Part shown: piece after piece, positions 6,530-14,262 of the stretch
How positions within the stretch are numbered: position 1 is the stretch's first letter
Layout of the letters: each line of letters starts with the position of its first letter
Origin: Acidobacteriota bacterium
GTDB taxonomy: Bacteria > Acidobacteriota > Terriglobia > Bryobacterales > UBA6623
Direction: 5' to 3'
Length of the DNA: 64,000 bases
Assembly: GCA_016125275.1 (NCBI GenBank)
Contig: WGMB01000002.1
Location: 503,231 to 567,230 of the forward strand
Made by a program: the position numbers and the translations under genes
Notes under the pieces: generated by a model
Told to the model about the DNA's origin: nothing
The model's database searches: none
What the model saw: the letters and a program-made list of their open reading frames with translations, nothing else

Positions 6530-8313
6530 CGCTTCCCCCGGTCGTGGAGCTCCATCACGTCCGCCAGCGCCCGGCCCACCAGGGGCAACCGCGCCAAGTC
6601 CCGGTAGACCAGATAGCGCGGCTCCCAAATCGAGGCGAACTTGGCCTTGTAGTCGCGCAGCCCGCGGTAGCTGAAGATAAAGCCCAGCCGCTGCATCAAG
6701 TAGTGGATCGCCTTCTCCTCCGGCCCCGGCGTTTCGTCGGCCTGAAAGCCGCTCATCGGAGCCATCCCGAGGTTGAAGCGCGTGAAGCCCCGGTCCTTCA
6801 TCGTCAGCATCACCTGCGTGAACAGATAATCCATCGTGCCCGGCGCCGAGTCCTGCCGGTGGCGCATCAGGTCGATGGTCGCCTCGCCGGGAAAATACGA
6901 CGGAATCACGTTCACGAACCCCATCATGCGGCCGTCAGCGGCGATCGCGGCGTAGATCGGCGTGCCCCGTACGTACTCGGCCTCGAACAGCCCCAGCGAG
7001 AAGGTGCGCTCACGGCGGCCGGGCAGGCTCAGCCAACTGTCGGAGACTTCGCGCGCCTGCTCCACCAGCGCGGGCGGCAGCGGCGGCTCGTAGCCCACGA
7101 ACGACACGCCGTCGCGCGTGAACTGGTTGACCTTGCTGCGCAGCTTGCTATGCGTCTTGCCCTGAAGGGAGAACTGCGTCAGGTCCACCACGGCGTCCTC
7201 GCCGACCTTGAGCTTGCGAAAGCCCAGCCGCTCGTACTGCGGCAACGACTCGCCGGGAACCTGGTAGAAGACCACTTCCCAGTCGTTGTCATGGCACATC
7301 GTCTCGAAGGCCGAGATCAGCGGCTCGATCTCCGCCGCGGGCCCCACCGGATCGCCCAGAACCACGGCGTAACCGGCGCCCACCTTGTAGGCCAGAAAGC
7401 TGCTCTGCGAAGGGGAGAAGAACAGCGCCTTGTCCGGCCAATGCTTGAAGAAGTCGAGCGACGAGCGCCCGTGCAGTTCCACGATCTCGGCCGCCAGCTC
7501 GCGCTCATGCGGCAGCGTGCGGTAGCGATAGACGACGGGTCGAAAGATGGCGAAAGCCGAATAGGCGATGGCGACCGCCGACAGCACCGAGAGCGAGTCG
7601 AGAAACCAAACCGCGTAGTGCGTCCGCGGAACCAGCGAGGCGTCGCCGACAAAGGTGAAGAAGCGCAGGCTCTGACGCAACGCTTCGGCCCAGGTGAAGT
7701 CGATCCCGAACTCCCGTCGGTCGAGCAGCCAGAACCCTGCGACGCCGTAAGCCACCGCCGAGCCGAGCGCCAGCGCCAAGCGCTTGGAGCCGCGCCCCAG
7801 GTCCGGCGTGGTGCTGCCCACCGTGAACAGCCCGCGCGAAGACCACAGCACCGCGGCCAGCACGGCGGCCACCAGCGCCTCCTCGTAGTCCAAGCCCTTG
7901 GTCAGGTGGAAGCCCACCGACGCCAGCGCCAGCGCCAAGCCGATCCGGTACGCCCGCCGCTTGCGCCGCCAAACGTTGATCGACAGCACCACCAGCCCCA
8001 GGCCGGCCAGCATCGCCGCGAACCGCGATACGTGCACGAACTCGATCGGAAACACCCTCTCGATCCGCGCCGCGCGTTCCGGCAGAGCCGGCCCGCCCAG
8101 CACCGAGTAGAGATTGACGAAGCCGCTACCCAGGCACAGCATGACCGCCAGCCAGAGCGTCGCCGGACGCCGCGACCGGCGAGGGGAGCGAGGAGGCTCG
8201 CCCGAGGCGGGCTCCGCGGGGGGCTCCGGCGAGGGCGCCTGGTCCTCGAGATGAATCTCGTCAGCGGAAAGAGTTGTGACGGCGACTCCTGTGTCGCCCG
8301 GGCGTTCGTCCAT
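6526..8313 (-). CDS. mprF: MprF-type phosphatidylglycerol aminoacyltransferase
   Basis: A 595-residue protein: a Pro/Arg-rich cytoplasmic N-terminus, about six transmembrane segments between residues 50 and 265, then a C-terminal DUF2156 acyltransferase domain (about 280-590; blocks YAVVLGDPVGP, EVVFYQVPGESLPQYERLGFRKLKVGEDAVVDL, FNLGMAPMSG). This domain transfers an amino acid, usually lysine or alanine, from tRNA to phosphatidylglycerol and so makes the membrane less negative. The long N-terminal flippase domain of canonical MprF is not in this protein but is encoded two genes downstream. ATG 8313 has GGAGAG 7 nt upstream. It is the first gene of a four-gene overlapping operon. The gene symbol rests on family resemblance; substrate amino acid is not known. 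Confidence 0.85.
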   Translation of the reverse strand: MDERPGDTGVAVTTLSADEIHLEDQAPSPEPPAEPASGEPPRSPRRSRRPATLWLAVMLCLGSGFVNLYSVLGGPALPERAARIERVFPIEFVHVSRFAAMLAGLGLVVLSINVWRRKRRAYRIGLALALASVGFHLTKGLDYEEALVAAVLAAVLWSSRGLFTVGSTTPDLGRGSKRLALALGSAVAYGVAGFWLLDRREFGIDFTWAEALRQSLRFFTFVGDASLVPRTHYAVWFLDSLSVLSAVAIAYSAFAIFRPVVYRYRTLPHERELAAEIVELHGRSSLDFFKHWPDKALFFSPSQSSFLAYKVGAGYAVVLGDPVGPAAEIEPLISAFETMCHDNDWEVVFYQVPGESLPQYERLGFRKLKVGEDAVVDLTQFSLQGKTHSKLRSKVNQFTRDGVSFVGYEPPLPPALVEQAREVSDSWLSLPGRRERTFSLGLFEAEYVRGTPIYAAIAADGRMMGFVNVIPSYFPGEATIDLMRHRQDSAPGTMDYLFTQVMLTMKDRGFTRFNLGMAPMSGFQADETPGPEEKAIHYLMQRLGFIFSYRGLRDYKAKFASIWEPRYLVYRDLARLPLVGRALADVMELHDRGKR

Positions 8314-8369
8314 CGAAGGGCTCTCCGATCGATTCCGCTCTCAGAATACAGATCGGCGCGCCCGGAAGG

Positions 8370-8389
8370 TCCTCGGACAGTTCCGAGGA
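8370..8389. repeat. 8-bp perfect inverted repeat upstream of the mprF-like operon
   Basis: TCCTCGGA (8370-8377), spacer CAGT, then TCCGAGGA (8382-8389). It lies about 57 bp upstream of ATG 8313, where an operator for this operon would be expected. The core resembles the CGGA/TCCG arms at 481-526 and 34126-34158. Confidence 0.45.
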
Positions 8390-8451
8390 ACAGCGCCACA
8401 AAGCGCCCGGGAGACGCATCAGCAACCGGAAATAGGAGGGAGGAGAGATGG

Positions 8452-8524
8452 AGCCACGAGTCGGACTCGAACCGACGACCTGCGGTTTACGAAACCGCTG
8501 CTCTACCAACTGAGCTATCGTGGC
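8452..8524 (-). tRNA. tRNA-Thr (anticodon CGU)
   Basis: Read on the minus strand from 8524: acceptor stem GCCACGA/TCGTGGC, D-arm GCTC...GAGC with AGTTGGTA loop, anticodon stem GCGGT/ACCGC with loop TTCGTAA (anticodon CGU, reading ACG), variable AGGTC, T-arm GTCGG/CCGAC with loop TTCGAGT. All stems pair without mismatch. The total is 73 nt including a U discriminator base. CCA is not encoded. Confidence 0.97.
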
Positions 8525-8569
8525 CTGCCAACTTTTGATGATATCACGAGCGGCGCCCTCGAACGTACA

Positions 8570-8605
8570 GGGCGGGACGGGCGCATCGGGCGCCGCGTCC
8601 CGCCC
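8570..8605 (-). terminator. GC-rich hairpin after the BACON-protein gene
   Basis: The ten-base arms at 8570-8579 and 8596-8605 are reverse complements, with an inner GGCGC/GCGCC stem. It lies 12 nt past the stop of the 8617-12459 gene. No clear T-tract follows, so function as an intrinsic terminator is uncertain. Confidence 0.4.
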
Positions 8606-8616
8606 CGTTCAGGCGG

Positions 8617-11600
8617 CTAGAAGACGAACTCCTTCGCCGGCGAACCCGCCGGGCACAGGGGTTCCGCGCCCACCGCCGCGCTCAGGGTGTTGCTGCGGTT
8701 GCCGGCCGGGTCCACCAGCGTGATGCTGACCGTTCCCTGCCCCGTCACCGCCAGATCCTGTTGGAAGGTCGGCACGGGACCCACCTGCAGCGAGCCGCTG
8801 GTTTGGCCGGGGAAGTTGAGCGGCCCGCCGGCCAGCACGAAGCGGCATTCGTTGTTGTTGAAGTTCGACTTCAGCGAGACCTCCAGCTTGGCGCTGGTGG
8901 CCTTGTTGCCCGTCCAGATGATGTTGCCCAGCGGCGCCTCGAAGTCGAAGCCCGCGCCCAGCACCAAGCCGGTGAAGCCTTCCACCCGGGCGTCGGCGAC
9001 GAAGTTCGTGATGCGCAACTGTGCCGCCGGCGGCGGGGCCGGCTCCAGCACTTCGAAGGTGGCGCCGTTGGAGCGGCCCGTCGGGGCCACGGCCGTCACC
9101 GTCCGTACGCCCGGGCTGGCCGTGGCGGCCAGCGTCGCCTCCGCCGTCAGCCGTACGGCTTGCGCGGCACCGCCGGGAGACAGCGAGACGACGCGGTTCA
9201 CCGGCCCGATCATCACGCCCGTCGAGGGGCTCATCTCGAGCGCGGTCACCGTGTCGAGGTTGTCGCCCATCACCTGCAGCGTGAAGGTTTGGCCCGCTCG
9301 CGCCGAGGTTGGCGAGATCGTCGTGATCCGCGGCGTCGCCGCCGGAGGTCCGGCGCCGTCGCCCACCGACACCGTCCGCAGGCTCAGCCCGCTCGCCAGG
9401 ATGAAGCCCCGGTCGAGCCCGCCGGCCGCGAACGTGGGATAGTCCGACAGCGGCAGCGAAGCCAAGCCCAGCAGGCCTCCCGCGCCCTCCAGGCTGGCCT
9501 CGGGACCGATCGACGGCAGGTTGGCCGTGGCCGAGGCGGGAACCGTGAATTGGCCGGCCGTGGCGCGCTCGAAGCAGACGAAGCCGCCGACGGTGTCAGT
9601 CGCAGCATCCGAGGCGGCGCCGGCGATCAGCACGACCTCGTTGGAGCCGCCGCCGCTCCAGGTAAGGGTGATCGGCTCGCCGCGACGAATCGCAGTGATC
9701 TGCTCCCGGTTGAGCCAGCGGATGGGCGGCGCCAGCGTGAAGCCGGTCGCGAAGGCCCCCACGTCCGGGCCGCCCGGGCCGGTGAGGCTGTAGGCTCCGC
9801 CGTCAAGGAACGGCGGCTGGGACTCGAAGCCCTCCAGCGGGAGTTGTCCGCCCAGCAAGCCCAGATACAGCCCGGGGTTGTCCTCGCCGGTCTCCATGGT
9901 CGCCATCCGCCCGCCGGGACCCGTCAACGTGAGAGCCGGGCCGGCGTTGAGGCCGACCGCGGGCAGCTCGCCGCCCGTCACCGAGCCGCCCGGGTTGGTC
10001 AGATCCAGGCTGCCCAACAGACCGGACAGGTCCTGGGTCTGGGCTAGCGACGAGCACGCGCCGATCGGCGGCGGAGCGCTGAGCATGTCGAACAACGGAT
10101 TGCCCACGAACGAGCCGGCCTCGACGAACAAGCCCAGTCCGAGGTCGAGCGTGGCGTCGAGCGGGTCGGACCCCTCGAGCGCGGCGTAGATGTTCGCCCG
10201 CGCCAGCACCACCGCGCCGCTGCGTCCGCCGTCGGCGGCGATGCCGAAGAACGGGACCTCGGTGGTCTCCGAGCAGCTTTGGCGGCCGGGGTCGACGGCG
10301 ATGGTCACGACGTTGCTCCACAGCGAGCCGGCCCGCACCTGCAACGGCACGTGGCAGCCTTGCGGGGTATCGGCGGCGAGCTCCGCGACAATCTCATCCA
10401 CGCCGGCGCAGCAGGGGGCGCGCCCCTTGTAGAGGATTCGGGCGGACTTGCCGCCGATCTGGACCTCCACGTCCACCGGCAGGTCGCCGACCGGCGGCGG
10501 CATGTCGTCGGCCTCGCCGATGGGGCCGAGCCCGGTGCCCCAGATGATGACGGCCTGGGCGGGGCTCGCGCTGGCGGTGGCCGAGTTCAAGGGCGTATCC
10601 GTCTGCGAGACGAAGTTCTGCACCACGCCGGGCCCGCGCCCGCCCTGCAGGCTGAAGACGCCGAAGGCGCTGTCCACCACCCGCGCGGCGATGGCCGCCT
10701 CACGGCCCTGGTAGCGCACCACGATCTCGCCCTCGCCCAGCGGGGCGTTCGACGGCAGAATGGCGTTGATCTGCGCGCTGGATACGAAGTTGAGGATGCA
10801 GGCCGTCTGCGAGCCGCCTTGCCGGATGAACACCTCCACGCCGGCCATGCTCTTCGGCAGCGGGAACGAGGTCGCCTGCTGCCAGGTCTCCGGCCCGATG
10901 CCCGCGCCATAGAGCGAGAAGAACGAGCCGCGCGCCAGACCGCCGCCGGGGGCCGTCTGCGGCAAGCCGCTGGCGGCGTTGAGGGCGCCGCCGAGCGTCG
11001 GCCCGCTCATCGAGGGCGCTCCGGCCTGCGTCACCGGGAAGCTCCGTCCGGCCACGGTCAGCGAACCGTTGCGCGGCGTCTCGGCGACGTTCGCGTCTAC
11101 GGCGTAGCGAACGGTCCCGCTGCCGGTCCCGCTCGCGCCGGAGACGATCGAGATCCACGTGACGTTGCTGACGGCGGTCCAGGCGCAGGAGGCGGAATTG
11201 GCCAGGATGTTGACGCTCAAGGTGGCTCCGGCGGCCGGAACCTCCGCGGAGACCGGCGCCAGCGTGTAGGAGCACGGCGCGCCGGCCGCCTGGGTGACCG
11301 TATGCGTCTGGCCGGCCACGGTGACCGTGCCGGTGCGGGCCGCGCCGGTCATGTTCGCCGCCACGCGGTACCCGACCGTCCCGCTGCCGGTCCCCGAGGC
11401 GCCGCTCTCGATGGTGATCCAGGAGGCGTTGCTGGCGGCCGTCCAGGCACAGGCCGAGGTGGTGTTCACCAGGATCAGCCCGGTTCCGCCGGCGCTGGCG
11501 ACCTCCGCGCTCTGCGGGCTAACGTAGTAGCTGCACGTCGGCGGCGGCTGGACGCCTCCGGCCGACAGCACGACGTTGTCGATCGCCGGACCGGCGTCGC

Positions 11601-12459
11601 CGCTCGTCAGGCTCTCGAACGAGATCGTGGTCGCGGCGCTCACGGCCGTAAAAGTCCACGTCCGGGTCTGCCAGCCCATGGCCGCTGTGGTGGTCGTGGC
11701 GTTGTTGTAGAACTTGAAGTCCTGCACCTGCCCTGCGGCGGAGACGCGCACGCGCTTCTCACCCGCGACGGCCGGGTTGCCGGCCAGGTCGAAGCTCAAG
11801 GTGTAGGTTTGGCCGACGACCGTTGCCGCGGCCTGCGCGATGGTTCCCGAGCGGCCGCCGTTGAGATCGATCGAGTACTGGCCGTCCGACGCCTTCCAGA
11901 CGCCGCCGACATAGTCCACCGCGCCCTGGGTCACCGACCAGCCGACGAGGAAGGGGTCTCCCAGCGAGACCACGCGCGTGGGCGCGAAGTTGCCGGGCTG
12001 CTCGAAGCTGCCGTTGCTGAGCGCGTTGGCTCGCACGGTGAAGCTCGTCTGCATCGGGACGCCGTCGAGCGCGCCCATGTCATTGACGGTGACGCCGACG
12101 CTCCAAACGCCCGGGTAGCCGGCGGCCGGCTGGCCGGCCAAGCCGATCGAGCTGGCAAAGCACCAGCCGCCCCCTTCCGGGACGCCTTCGAAATTGCTGA
12201 CCCGGTAGGTCTGGCCGTCGGGCCGCAGAAAGAGGATGCTGACGCGGTCTCCGGCCAGCAGGTCCTCAAAGATCGCGAAAACCGTGACGCGTGGATCCGT
12301 GCTCTGAAACTCCCGAATTTCGGTTCCGGGATCGCAGGGCGAATCCGTCGTCGCGTCACTGACGACGAGCGTCGTCAGCCGTCTTGCCGAAGCGGCGGTC
12401 GCCAGTACGAACAGCAACACGACGCTCCAGAAGACCGCCCGCAACAGTCTTCCCCGCAT
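8617..12459 (-). CDS. Large secreted protein with anchor, BACON and TIGR03437 domains
   Basis: A 1280-residue exported protein. Residues 1-25 are a Sec signal peptide. About 150-300 is a choice-of-anchor/DUF642-like beta-sandwich starting NGSFEQPGNF. Two BACON domains follow (about 310-395 and 395-480), each with the CAWTA...SWI pattern. A Solibacter-type TIGR03437 region (about 490-740) starts LNAASG and contains SAQINAILP. The remaining 500 residues are beta-rich, with an IPT-like segment (TPRITTISPTSARAGQTFTLQVMG). BACON domains usually bind glycans or mucin-like material, so a cell-surface adhesion or carbohydrate-binding role is likely; no catalytic motif is visible. ATG 12459 is preceded by GGAGG at a 6-nt spacing. 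A single-gene unit ending in a hairpin. Confidence 0.82.
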   Translation of the reverse strand: MRGRLLRAVFWSVVLLFVLATAASARRLTTLVVSDATTDSPCDPGTEIREFQSTDPRVTVFAIFEDLLAGDRVSILFLRPDGQTYRVSNFEGVPEGGGWCFASSIGLAGQPAAGYPGVWSVGVTVNDMGALDGVPMQTSFTVRANALSNGSFEQPGNFAPTRVVSLGDPFLVGWSVTQGAVDYVGGVWKASDGQYSIDLNGGRSGTIAQAAATVVGQTYTLSFDLAGNPAVAGEKRVRVSAAGQVQDFKFYNNATTTTAAMGWQTRTWTFTAVSAATTISFESLTSGDAGPAIDNVVLSAGGVQPPPTCSYYVSPQSAEVASAGGTGLILVNTTSACAWTAASNASWITIESGASGTGSGTVGYRVAANMTGAARTGTVTVAGQTHTVTQAAGAPCSYTLAPVSAEVPAAGATLSVNILANSASCAWTAVSNVTWISIVSGASGTGSGTVRYAVDANVAETPRNGSLTVAGRSFPVTQAGAPSMSGPTLGGALNAASGLPQTAPGGGLARGSFFSLYGAGIGPETWQQATSFPLPKSMAGVEVFIRQGGSQTACILNFVSSAQINAILPSNAPLGEGEIVVRYQGREAAIAARVVDSAFGVFSLQGGRGPGVVQNFVSQTDTPLNSATASASPAQAVIIWGTGLGPIGEADDMPPPVGDLPVDVEVQIGGKSARILYKGRAPCCAGVDEIVAELAADTPQGCHVPLQVRAGSLWSNVVTIAVDPGRQSCSETTEVPFFGIAADGGRSGAVVLARANIYAALEGSDPLDATLDLGLGLFVEAGSFVGNPLFDMLSAPPPIGACSSLAQTQDLSGLLGSLDLTNPGGSVTGGELPAVGLNAGPALTLTGPGGRMATMETGEDNPGLYLGLLGGQLPLEGFESQPPFLDGGAYSLTGPGGPDVGAFATGFTLAPPIRWLNREQITAIRRGEPITLTWSGGGSNEVVLIAGAASDAATDTVGGFVCFERATAGQFTVPASATANLPSIGPEASLEGAGGLLGLASLPLSDYPTFAAGGLDRGFILASGLSLRTVSVGDGAGPPAATPRITTISPTSARAGQTFTLQVMGDNLDTVTALEMSPSTGVMIGPVNRVVSLSPGGAAQAVRLTAEATLAATASPGVRTVTAVAPTGRSNGATFEVLEPAPPPAAQLRITNFVADARVEGFTGLVLGAGFDFEAPLGNIIWTGNKATSAKLEVSLKSNFNNNECRFVLAGGPLNFPGQTSGSLQVGPVPTFQQDLAVTGQGTVSITLVDPAGNRSNTLSAAVGAEPLCPAGSPAKEFVF

Positions 12460-12659
12460 GATGAACCTCCCCCCACGCCGAGGCGATACAGCCTCCCTTG
12501 CCCGGCCTGTTGGTTTGGTTGATCTTCGGTTGGTCTTGGGCCGGGCGCGCGTGTACCGGAAGATTCAGCAAGCGGGGCGCCAACTCGCAGCCCCGGCATT
12601 CGTGCGGAATTCCGGCGGGGGTGGGTGAAGCGACCCAGCCGAGGACGGCCGCGCGGGCG

Positions 12660-13424
12660 TCAGTTGACCCAGCCGCCGCCGTCGCCGCCGTCCCGCTTGC
12701 GCATGTAGACCTCGAACTTGCGGCGGGCCCGGCGCAGTCGCCACTGGCGGTAGGAGCCCTGCCAGTCGATGTTGAAGAATGTGGGCCGGCGGTAGAAGTA
12801 GATCGCCGCGAAAGCCATGCCGCCCAGGTGCGCGATGTGGCTGATGCGGCTGCCGCGCCCGTCAAAGGCTGACAGGAACGCGATGCCGCCGTAGACCGCC
12901 GCGATCACCCAGGCCGGAATCGCCACCGGGATCGGAAACAGGATCACCGGCGCGCGGGGGAACAGCAGAGCAAAGGTGAGGATGATGCCGTACAGGGCGC
13001 CCGAGTTGCCGATGGTCGCCGCGCTGAGGCTGTCGGCGGTGAGAAAGCGCAGCGCCACGTCGCACAGGCCCGCGCCCACGCCGCAGAAGAAGTAGAACTC
13101 GAGATAGCGCCGCGAACCCCAGGTCTGCTCGATCGTCCGGCCGAACATCCAGGTGCCGAGCATATTGAAGATGATGTGGCCGAAACCGAACGGATCGTGG
13201 ATGAACAGATACGTAAACGGCTGCCACAGGGCCCCCAGCGCGACCCAGCTCGGGATCAGGCTCAGCCCGTGGAACAGTCCCGTCAGCAAACCCAAATCGA
13301 GACGGACCGCCAGAGCGTAGACGACGAAGACCGAGAAGTTGATGATCAGCAACCACTTCGTCGCCCAAGGCGTCGCAAGGTCAAAGCCGAAGCCGGAGGG
13401 TCCGTAGCGTCGGGGAAGAGCCAT
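12660..13424 (-). CDS. Rhomboid-family intramembrane serine protease
   Basis: A 254-residue membrane protein with about six hydrophobic segments. The rhomboid catalytic Ser is in GNSGALYG (about residue 139) and the catalytic His in HIAHLGGMAFA (about 198). The L1-loop WR motif region and a GHIIFNMLGTWMFG segment with the conserved HxxxN-type pattern are present. It would cleave transmembrane helices in the inner membrane. The C-terminal 40 residues are a basic cytoplasmic tail ending in a Gly-rich stretch. A TATTCT box ends 8 nt before ATG 13424, suggesting a very short leader. It is divergent from the HELEH protein gene (82 bp apart); substrates are unknown. Confidence 0.93.
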   Translation of the reverse strand: MALPRRYGPSGFGFDLATPWATKWLLIINFSVFVVYALAVRLDLGLLTGLFHGLSLIPSWVALGALWQPFTYLFIHDPFGFGHIIFNMLGTWMFGRTIEQTWGSRRYLEFYFFCGVGAGLCDVALRFLTADSLSAATIGNSGALYGIILTFALLFPRAPVILFPIPVAIPAWVIAAVYGGIAFLSAFDGRGSRISHIAHLGGMAFAAIYFYRRPTFFNIDWQGSYRQWRLRRARRKFEVYMRKRDGGDGGGWVN

Positions 13425-13506
13425 CGGATTTGAGAATAGCAGGCCGGTCCGAGACGACCGCCGGCTGCTGGTATAAGCTAAGCGTCAAAACGGAGGGTCG
13501 GCTGGA

Positions 13507-14181
13507 ATGGTCCATCGTCGACAACACTACCGCCCGCGGAGTCTGTTTCTGGAGCTTCTCGACCGCTTCATCGGCCGGGGGCAGACACTGATCTCCGCCG
13601 GGGAGCGCCTGCCGCTGGTGCTGGCGAGCTACCCGCGCGGCCGCTTCTGGTTCGTGCAGACGCTGCAATCGGCGCTGCAGGTGACCTTTCCCTCGCTGCC
13701 CGCCTCGCTCCGCGCCGCCTATGCCGAAACGCTGGGGATGCTGCCTTCGGTGGTGGTGGCGGACCTGCGGCGCCGTAACGTCTGCTCCTGCCTGGGCCAC
13801 CACCATCCGTCGTTGGCGCTGAGCCCTCTGGCGCGGCGGCTGGCTTCGGAGATGGGCGGACGAGTGGGGGAGATCGACTTGGCCGTGGAGTCGATCCGCG
13901 CTTGGGCGCCGCTGCCGTTGTCGAGTCTGGCGGCCGAGCAGTTCGTGCCGCCGGCCGACGCGGATTCCCGCCGAACCTACGAGCAGGTGCGCTTCCACGC
14001 GGCGCTGCTGTCGGTCTTCCTGCATGAGCTGGAGCACTTGGCCTTCCCGCAGCGGGCCGAGCAGGAGATCCGGCGCCGCAGCGACGAGTTCTATCAGGCG
14101 GCCTTGCGGCATCAGCTCGCCGCCGAGTTCGGAGCCTCGTTCGGCATCAGCGCCTACGAGGATCTCGTCGCACAGGCCTGA
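13507..14181 (+). CDS. Unknown 224-residue protein with HExxH (HELEH) motif
   Basis: I do not recognise this family. It has no signal peptide or transmembrane segment. The notable motif is FLHELEHLAFP near residue 178, a zinc-protease-type HExxH in a predicted helix, followed by acidic residues (EQEIRRRSDEFY) that could supply a third ligand. An internal CSCLGHHHP cluster near residue 97 might also bind metal. The length suits small gluzincin-like or minimal metalloproteases, but the motif could also be structural. ATG 13507 is preceded by GGAGGG at about 9 nt. It is divergent from the rhomboid gene. Confidence 0.7.
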   Translation: MVHRRQHYRPRSLFLELLDRFIGRGQTLISAGERLPLVLASYPRGRFWFVQTLQSALQVTFPSLPASLRAAYAETLGMLPSVVVADLRRRNVCSCLGHHHPSLALSPLARRLASEMGGRVGEIDLAVESIRAWAPLPLSSLAAEQFVPPADADSRRTYEQVRFHAALLSVFLHELEHLAFPQRAEQEIRRRSDEFYQAALRHQLAAEFGASFGISAYEDLVAQA

Positions 14182-14182
14182 A

Positions 14183-14218
14183 CGAAAAAGCCCGGCGGCT
14201 GGGGTCTCAGCCGCCGGG
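14183..14218 (-). terminator. Intrinsic terminator of the first TonB receptor gene
   Basis: An 11-bp perfect stem, CCCGGCGGCTG (14191-14201) and CAGCCGCCGGG (14208-14218), with a 6-nt loop. On the minus strand it is followed by CTTTTTCG. It lies 45 bp past the receptor stop. Confidence 0.8.
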
Positions 14219-14262
14219 TCCAGAGAGTAGGAGACCGCCGAGGAAGCGGCGGATCTCTTACT

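Noticed and set aside
10279-12522. A 747-codon plus-strand frame opposite the BACON protein
   Set aside because: Composition (Arg/Gly/His/Asp) fits a shadow frame; the minus-strand protein has a signal peptide and known domains.
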